From contig JAJCZX010000025.1 in NCBI GenBank assembly GCA_029262195.1, positions 21,131 through 85,130 of the forward strand: 64,000 nt of DNA. The letters run 5' to 3'. Origin of the DNA: Gemmatimonadota bacterium (GTDB taxonomy: Bacteria; Gemmatimonadota; Gemmatimonadetes; Gemmatimonadales; GWC2-71-9). Under the pieces are notes generated by a model. The model was not told where the DNA came from, did no database searches, and was given only the letters and a program-made list of their open reading frames with translations. A program made the position numbers and the translations under genes. The first letter of the stretch is position 1. Each line of letters begins with the position of its first letter. Positions 58,942 through 64,000 of the stretch are shown piece after piece.

Positions 58942-60396
58942 TCATTCGTGGCAGCCCCTGAGCAGAATGGGGCCGCGAGCCAAACACCCGCTGAACGCAA
59001 AAAGCCGCCGCAAGATTATCTTGAAAAAACCAGGCGGTGAAACATACACCGGCGGATCTGAACCAATTGCAACAGCAATCCCGTGGCCCGCACCTGGAAA
59101 GACTTGCGATTCTAATAGAGTACCCTGTGCATCGAATTGGGAAAGCGCTCCGAGGTTTACGGCAACATCTGATTGAGTGTCCGCCTCGCCATAAATCCAG
59201 TAGACCGGAATCCGGAGGTTGTCCAGAATGGGAGTCGGGTCAAAACCTGCGATCTTTCCGTACCAGAGGCGACCAAGAGCCCCTCGAGTGCCAAGAGTGT
59301 ACGGGTTTGCGAGAGCACCGATCTCGTTATTCGTTGCGGCTACTAGGGTTACCAACGAATCCCACAGCGGATTTGTGTCTCCTGCGGCGCGGGTGCGGAC
59401 ATCAAATTCCCAGACGGCTAGGTACCGATCCCACTGATCGGCGGTCATGCCGACTGCCACTCCGCTATTTCGGATCGGATAAAGGTCCGCTTCAAAAGGG
59501 GTGGTGGTAGGAGTGGAAACCTGAATCAATTGAGACAAAGGAGCACCCTGTGAGGCCGCCGCCAGGGCCACCCAACCCCCTTGACTGAAACTCAGGGTGG
59601 CTATGTTCGATGAATCCACCTCGGGCTGGTAAGCGAGCAGGCGGATTCCCGAAGCAAGATCAGCTGCGCGAGGTTCGAATCCGACTTCTCGCCAGTCTCC
59701 AGTTGAACCTCCCGATCCTCGTTTATCAAACAAAAGTACAGCGAAACCGCGGGCCGCAAGAAAATCGCCCCAGAAACGATATTCAGGATTCGCTTCGATG
59801 CTAGAATTGCCCGCGCCCGGGACTATCACTACCCCCGGTACTCTACCCTCTCTTTTGGGGAAAATAATTTGGCCAGCAATATTTTCGTTCTCGGCGCCGA
59901 ACCGAACAGACCTTGTGAAGAGTTCAGATTTACTGCCGACAAGGCTCAGAATTCCGGTTGCGCCGTCCGCGGGTCCGTTTCTTACCCTCAGTCGAATATC
60001 CGGCGAGCGGAATTCGATTTCCAAATTCCCGAGTCCCTGGATCGAATCGACCTGCCACCGGCCGCCATCCCTCAGCGCGACCGCCTGTATTCCAGATCTC
60101 CAGTAGGACGGGATAGTGACGGATACCGAAACACGATTCGATGTTTGGTCAATTTGAATCATGGAGATTTCGACGATCCAACTGACATTGTTTCGCCTCA
60201 CTTCGCCTACCCACCGGCTCGGCCGGGCTACGTCCTCCTCGGCTCCCGCATCCAAACTCATTTCGTCCAACGCGAAAGACATTTGATCGGCATACAGGTC
60301 CCCGACTTGGCCGCACAATCCTCTCGTCGTATGAAATAGCGAAAAAATTCCTAACGTTACCGATGTAGCAAGGCGGCTTGCCTGTATAGCGTGCAT
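58942..60396 (-). CDS. Secreted alpha/beta hydrolase (dienelactone-hydrolase/BAAT-like)
   Basis: 484 aa. Signal-like N-terminus (ATSVTLGIFSLFHTTRG). A beta-rich N-terminal domain (about 50-190) is followed by an alpha/beta hydrolase domain: PGVVIVPGAGNSSIEANPEYRFWGDFLAARGFAVLLFDKRGSGGSTGD, the nucleophile elbow LSFSQGGW, an Asp in YGEADTQSD and the His in PGAGHGIAV. ATG60396 has GGAGT upstream and is preferred to longer frames starting in repetitive sequence. The final ~30 residues after VYVSPPGFF look unrelated to the domain and lie close to the att region, so the C-terminus may have been replaced by the junction. Confidence 0.8.
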   Translation of the reverse strand: MHAIQASRLATSVTLGIFSLFHTTRGLCGQVGDLYADQMSFALDEMSLDAGAEEDVARPSRWVGEVRRNNVSWIVEISMIQIDQTSNRVSVSVTIPSYWRSGIQAVALRDGGRWQVDSIQGLGNLEIEFRSPDIRLRVRNGPADGATGILSLVGSKSELFTRSVRFGAENENIAGQIIFPKREGRVPGVVIVPGAGNSSIEANPEYRFWGDFLAARGFAVLLFDKRGSGGSTGDWREVGFEPRAADLASGIRLLAYQPEVDSSNIATLSFSQGGWVALAAASQGAPLSQLIQVSTPTTTPFEADLYPIRNSGVAVGMTADQWDRYLAVWEFDVRTRAAGDTNPLWDSLVTLVAATNNEIGALANPYTLGTRGALGRLWYGKIAGFDPTPILDNLRIPVYWIYGEADTQSDVAVNLGALSQFDAQGTLLESQVFPGAGHGIAVAIGSDPPVYVSPPGFFKIILRRLFAFSGCLARGPILLRGCHE

Positions 60397-60972
60397 ATTA
60401 ACTCCGAAAGAAAACGGCTTAATCATCGCCGGGGTAAGGTGAGGAATTTTGTGGAGCGAACGTTCCGCAAAGTCATGATTCTTCTCAAACCAAGGGTTCG
60501 CTAGGAACATTGTGTTCCGCTGGGTTGACAGCAATGAGTTGGTGCCCAACAGTGGGGTTGACGGGGCGAATCGCCCTGTATTGGGGATCAAAAAAACCCC
60601 AGCAGCCCCTTTTGCAGACGAAGCCGACGAACCGCGCTTCACATCCGAAACCCGCGGGCTTTTGAAAACGCCCGGCATAATCCAATCCTGTTGGTTGAGT
60701 CTTCAGAACAGCGAACCTTGAATCGACCCATTTGGTGGTGTGAGTTTTGTTGTGAGTTTCTCACAACAACCGGCCGTATAGGTCTTTTCGAGATACGACA
60801 CCAATGCCCAGAACACCGCGTTAATGCTACGTTTTGTCGTATCTCGCTATTTCCCGTTCAGCCTCGGGAGCAGGCTCGCCGCTCTGGGGCACTCCCAGGC
60901 CTGGGCTGGGTATATCTATCTCGACTGATTTCACCTGCGATAACTGCGTACCTCTAGCCCAAGGCAAGAACT
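60397..60972. other. Noncoding region between the hydrolase and the EreA/ChaN-like gene
   Basis: 576 bp with no convincing gene. It contains repeat copy B (60740-60874). The rest has no recognisable feature apart from the start region of the hydrolase on the left. Confidence 0.5.
60740..60874. repeat. ~135-bp repeat, copy B, ending in a truncated tRNA-Pro motif
   Basis: Parallel copy of 58734-58869 with a 1-nt indel. It keeps the inverted pair GATACGACA (60792-60800) and TGTCGTATC (60835-60843) and ends with GCCTCGGGAGCAGG (60861-60874); after that the tRNA similarity stops. Confidence 0.9.
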
Positions 60973-62325
60973 TTGAAGAACCCTTCGCTCGCTTTGTTGA
61001 TTTTGTTGGTCGGTTGCACTGCCAGTGCGGCAACTTCAGGTGTCGGGGGGGCTGAGCCAGCGGACTCGGCCTCTTATGCCATCCAGGACGCCTTTCCAGA
61101 TACGACCGACCAGGCACGAGTGATGGCGTTCCTCCAGGAGTACGGCCCGCGCTCGGTACCGTTTGTGCGGTCTGGCAACTACCTTGGACACGTCCAATTG
61201 ATGCGCGAGCTTGAGACAAGTTTCTTGGGGTCCCCCGGAGTCCGAAACCTTTCTGGGCAGCAAGTAGCCACGTATCTGTCATTCCTCGGACGTCCCAAGG
61301 AAGCACTCGCCCTCTTCGATTCAGTCGAAGGTTCACCGACCGACACCGCACGGGGCGGCCAGCTCTCCAACTACGACCTGGAGGACGCGGTTGAAGCCAT
61401 CGCGCGTTTGGCGGACACTGCTCGCGTAATTTTCGTCAACGAGGCGCACCACGTTCCGCAACACCGGGCGTTAACGCTGGCCCTGCTCCAGCCCTTGCGC
61501 CAACGCGGTTTCCGTTACTTTGCGGCCGAGACATTTGCAGCCTCGGATTCCGCGTTAAACGAACGGGGTTATCCGGTCCGGACTTCCGGGTTTTATACTA
61601 AAGAACCGTTGTTCGGCGAGGTAGTGCGATCAGCTGCCCACCTAGGGTACAGGCTCGTACCATACGAGGCGTCCGGAGCCCGAAGCCAAGAAGACCGGGA
61701 GCGCGGTCAAGCACAGAATCTTCTTGATCGGATTTTTAGGGAAGACCCTGACGCGCGAGTTTTGCTTCACGCCGGATATTCCCACATCAATGAGAGCGGA
61801 TCTATCGCTGGTGCCTCTCCAATGGCAATGCACTTCCGCGAGCTCACCGGGATCAATCCGGTCACGGTAGACCAGACGACGATGACCGAGCACGGCGAGA
61901 CGGCTCTTGAGCATTCGTTCTACCAAAGGATTCTACGCGATCACCAGGTAAGTGCGGCCGCAGTCATTCGTGACCCATCAGATGGGCGCCTTTGGAGTGC
62001 GAGACCAAACATCCATGATATCACGGTCATTCAACCGCGCACGCGGCTGCGCGAGGGGCGCCCGGTGTGGTTGTGGAGTGTCGAAGGTCGAAACCGGGTC
62101 CAGCTGTGGCCGGATGTATGCCTCCAAGCGCAACAGTGCGTGGTGAGCGCCCGGTTGGGCACAGAGGCTTCGGACGCCGTCCCGGTGGACCGAATTCTAA
62201 TAGATGGCGGAATGGCTCAACCCCCTCTTTTGCTGCCTGCGGGCAACTTCCATATTGTGATCACAGACGAATCAGGCTCGGTGCTAGAGGAACGTGACGT
62301 GGTCGTCTCTAGGGAAACCGGATAA
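60973..62325 (+). CDS. EreA/ChaN-like lipoprotein
   Basis: 450 aa. The lipobox is LLVGC (Cys15). The middle holds the EreA/ChaN/TIKI superfamily pattern: VIFVNEAHHVPQHRALTLALLQPLRQRGFRYFAAETFAAS (Glu and His ligands), then VLLHAGYSHINE. Members include erythromycin esterases and haem-uptake proteins, so the substrate is open. TTG60973 is the only start that gives the lipoprotein signal (MKNPSLALLILLVG). Confidence 0.75.
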   Translation: MKNPSLALLILLVGCTASAATSGVGGAEPADSASYAIQDAFPDTTDQARVMAFLQEYGPRSVPFVRSGNYLGHVQLMRELETSFLGSPGVRNLSGQQVATYLSFLGRPKEALALFDSVEGSPTDTARGGQLSNYDLEDAVEAIARLADTARVIFVNEAHHVPQHRALTLALLQPLRQRGFRYFAAETFAASDSALNERGYPVRTSGFYTKEPLFGEVVRSAAHLGYRLVPYEASGARSQEDRERGQAQNLLDRIFREDPDARVLLHAGYSHINESGSIAGASPMAMHFRELTGINPVTVDQTTMTEHGETALEHSFYQRILRDHQVSAAAVIRDPSDGRLWSARPNIHDITVIQPRTRLREGRPVWLWSVEGRNRVQLWPDVCLQAQQCVVSARLGTEASDAVPVDRILIDGGMAQPPLLLPAGNFHIVITDESGSVLEERDVVVSRETG

Positions 62326-62447
62326 GCCGGCCGTGGAACCGGTGGTCAATATTCCGTAAGCCGGGCACGCGCACCTTAGAAATGAGGCTACCTACCCACC
62401 GACAAGCCACCAAATGCGCAACGGAACCCCGAGAACTCCGCCCATAA

Positions 62448-63623
62448 TCAAGGACCCGGAGACACAACCGAGGGTTGGTCGCACGTTGATGCCAACGCAC
62501 TCTTCCACGCATCCTCCAACTCCACCAGACTGTGCCCTAGCGCTTCCTGAACGGCGGCCTCAATCAGCCCGACCGATGAACTCGAGTCGCGTCCCAAAGA
62601 AAAAAACAGGTCCCTAAAGGAATCTTGCCCGAGGCTTTCCACAACGAACTTCACGAGAGACGCAGATTGCGGGTAAGACACGGATGGACGCGATTCAGAA
62701 GTACCGATATCAAGCGTGACCAGATTTTCGACGCCAAACGCCGTCCCGTTAAAAAGGGCACGGCAGCTCACGACATCGACCGACTCGCCCGGCGAACCGA
62801 GGTGCCTGAGAGCGTCGGCGCCGAGGCGCTCAGATAGGTACGTAGCCAGTCCTTCGTCAAACGCCGACGGTACCGTCCCGAAGCCGACACTCAGAATGTG
62901 AGCGACCTCGTGGTACGGATCGAGTTGTAGCGACTCATTGTATACCTCGACAATCATAGTACCAAACGCCCAACCCATTCCTTGATGTCCCGTGAGGGCC
63001 TTCTTCGTGTTCTCATCAGGATAGAAGACCAGGCGAATAGAATCAGGCTGGCCCAACCCAAGAAAACGGTCGATCTGTTCCACCGCCTCCATCCTTTCCC
63101 GTGCCAGAAAACCTATCCTCCGACTAGCGTACGAATCCCTGAGAGCGTATACCTGAAGTAGTCCCAGTCTTTCAATTTCGAACGCGGCCTCAATGTCCAG
63201 GGCCGCCGAATTGTCTTGGCCAACCTGTATTCGATGCTCCTCGAAAACTTCGCCCAACGAGACGTTTCCTGCTCCGGTTTGTGTCCCGAGGCCCACCCGA
63301 ACGCGTAGCACCGCCTCCGGACTCATTCGGGCAAAGGTATATGTCGACTCAATGGAGCGGACCTCACCAGCGTCCAACTCGAAGACCGTTTGGTGTTGCT
63401 GATTGCCGGTGAACCACATACCGGGGGTAGCGCGTAGATCTAAAACGGCGACGACAGGCTGATCCGAATTATTCGTGAGGGTCGCGTTAAATGCGTTTTC
63501 GCCTACTCGCATTTCGCCGAGATTGATGCTGGAGATGGCAACGACCGAAGTTTCTTGTCCGCTCGAAGCTGTTGCCAAGCCGAGGATCGAGAGAAGGGTC
63601 AATGAGTGCCGAACGAACTGCAT
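62448..63623 (-). CDS. Secreted gluzincin-type peptidase (peptidase MA-like)
   Basis: 391 aa with a signal peptide (about 1-22). An N-terminal beta-sandwich (ISSINLGEMRVGENAFNATLTNNSDQPVV) resembles a CARDB-like adhesive domain. The zinc site is HEVAHILSVGFGTVPSAFDEG, HExxH with the third Glu 15 residues after the second His, as in peptidase-MA family proteins. ATG63623 gives the signal peptide; the earlier frame start to 63731 adds unrelated residues. It stands alone. Confidence 0.78.
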   Translation of the reverse strand: MQFVRHSLTLLSILGLATASSGQETSVVAISSINLGEMRVGENAFNATLTNNSDQPVVAVLDLRATPGMWFTGNQQHQTVFELDAGEVRSIESTYTFARMSPEAVLRVRVGLGTQTGAGNVSLGEVFEEHRIQVGQDNSAALDIEAAFEIERLGLLQVYALRDSYASRRIGFLARERMEAVEQIDRFLGLGQPDSIRLVFYPDENTKKALTGHQGMGWAFGTMIVEVYNESLQLDPYHEVAHILSVGFGTVPSAFDEGLATYLSERLGADALRHLGSPGESVDVVSCRALFNGTAFGVENLVTLDIGTSESRPSVSYPQSASLVKFVVESLGQDSFRDLFFSLGRDSSSSVGLIEAAVQEALGHSLVELEDAWKSALASTCDQPSVVSPGP

Positions 63624-63904
63624 GGTTGCCTGCGCGGCGGAGGGTTTCAGGTTATATGAACAATGTACCGCGCACCCGTCCTTCGACCAAGCTAGAATGG
63701 CTCCAGGCGAGATGAGGTTGAGAAACGACACTACACTGATTCGCCCCCGCCAGGAGTTCCCCCAAATGCCCGCCCCAGAACCAATTGACGACCACTTGAC
63801 GCTCTCTACCTAGTTTTGCATCGAACCTGGCAGGGAGTACTTGAGTGAATACCAAGAAACTAGTGGACTGTAACATTTGAACATTTAGTATTATATTGGT
63901 TGTC

Positions 63905-64000
63905 ATGAATACTCAACCAATCGTACTGACCAAACGAGAGCGCATGGAGTTGGAGCGCAGGGTGAGAAGTCGCCGAGGCCGTGCCGATGAATCCAAAGTC
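63905..64000 (+). CDS. IS630-family transposase, N-terminus (partial)
   Basis: MNTQPIVLTKRERMELERRVRSRRGRAD is the typical opening of IS630-type transposases, preceding an HTH; the rest is beyond the window edge. The ~40 bp upstream are AT-rich. The terminal repeat of the element cannot be confirmed. Confidence 0.65.
   Translation, partial: MNTQPIVLTKRERMELERRVRSRRGRADESKV

Noticed and set aside
60426..60678. Longer start for the 58942-60396 hydrolase (up to 60678)
   Set aside because: The added residues are low-quality sequence without domain; ATG60396 has GGAGT and gives a signal peptide.

Overview
The window looks like a chromosomal segment of a moderately high G+C, Gram-negative-type bacterium, most likely Gemmatimonadota (Acidobacteriota is the main alternative). 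The reasons are two PadR plus acidobacterial-type duplicated orphan permease (ADOP) pairs, many secreted proteins and lipoproteins with beta-lactamase, amidohydrolase, S41 and M1 folds, a CadC/TolB/TPR regulator, a class I fructose-bisphosphate aldolase, an IS630-type transposase start, and frequent TTG/GTG starts. This assignment is inference from gene content; no rRNA or intact tRNA is present.

Region 1 (1-5.7 kb, + strand) is a tightly overlapping acyl-CoA metabolism operon: the 3' end of a probable BoxB-like oxygenase subunit, a glycerophosphodiesterase whose N-terminus is made of an in-frame 54-bp minisatellite, 3-hydroxyacyl-CoA dehydrogenase, enoyl-CoA hydratase, an amidohydrolase, DUF2007 and DUF423 proteins and a D-amino-acid transaminase. 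Region 2 (5.7-13 kb) has two paralogous secreted proteins about 6 kb apart, a Big-domain amidohydrolase lipoprotein, a two-component system and a beta-propeller protein. Region 3 (13-21 kb) is the widely conserved radical SAM(DUF2344)-rng-rplU-rpmA block on the minus strand, split by a plus-strand serine hydrolase flanked by GGGAAG/CCCGCTT-type repeats, followed by an acyl-CoA dehydrogenase. Region 4 (21-30.7 kb) carries an aldolase, several secreted proteins, a short RecQ helicase, and a DUF4143 ATPase cassette bracketed by a 74-bp direct repeat that copies the recQ start.

Region 5 (30.8-46.1 kb) holds two PadR-ADOP permease cassettes in opposite orientation. Between them are a metallo-beta-lactamase-fold protein that has lost its metal ligands, TPR proteins, a CadC-like regulator and an alpha/beta hydrolase; an M1 peptidase and a DinB protein follow. 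Region 6 (46.1-58.9 kb) looks like an integrated island: a tyrosine recombinase, an HTH protein and a small protein sit next to a tRNA-Pro 3'-half fragment, and a matching fragment (36 of 39 nt) lies 12.7 kb away. The cargo is two peptidases plus a gene set that I read as a candidate defence module: a possible nuclease-like protein, two tiny ORFs, an SMC/Rad50-like ATPase with a CPLC hook and a C-terminal zinc ribbon, and a convergent, end-overlapping protein with a HEPN-type R-x4-H motif. The 23-bp GTCACC iterons lie between the integrase operon and the cargo.

Region 7 (58.7-64 kb) contains an alpha/beta hydrolase framed by two ~136-bp repeats that both end in the same tRNA-Pro fragment motif, which suggests serial integration at one attachment site. 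It continues with an EreA/ChaN-like lipoprotein, a gluzincin peptidase and the start of an IS630-like transposase at the right edge.

The most interesting candidates are the 52.98-58.3 kb ATPase/HEPN module, the coding palindromic minisatellite at 277-573, the 74-bp duplication at recQ, and the metal-ligand-less MBL protein.
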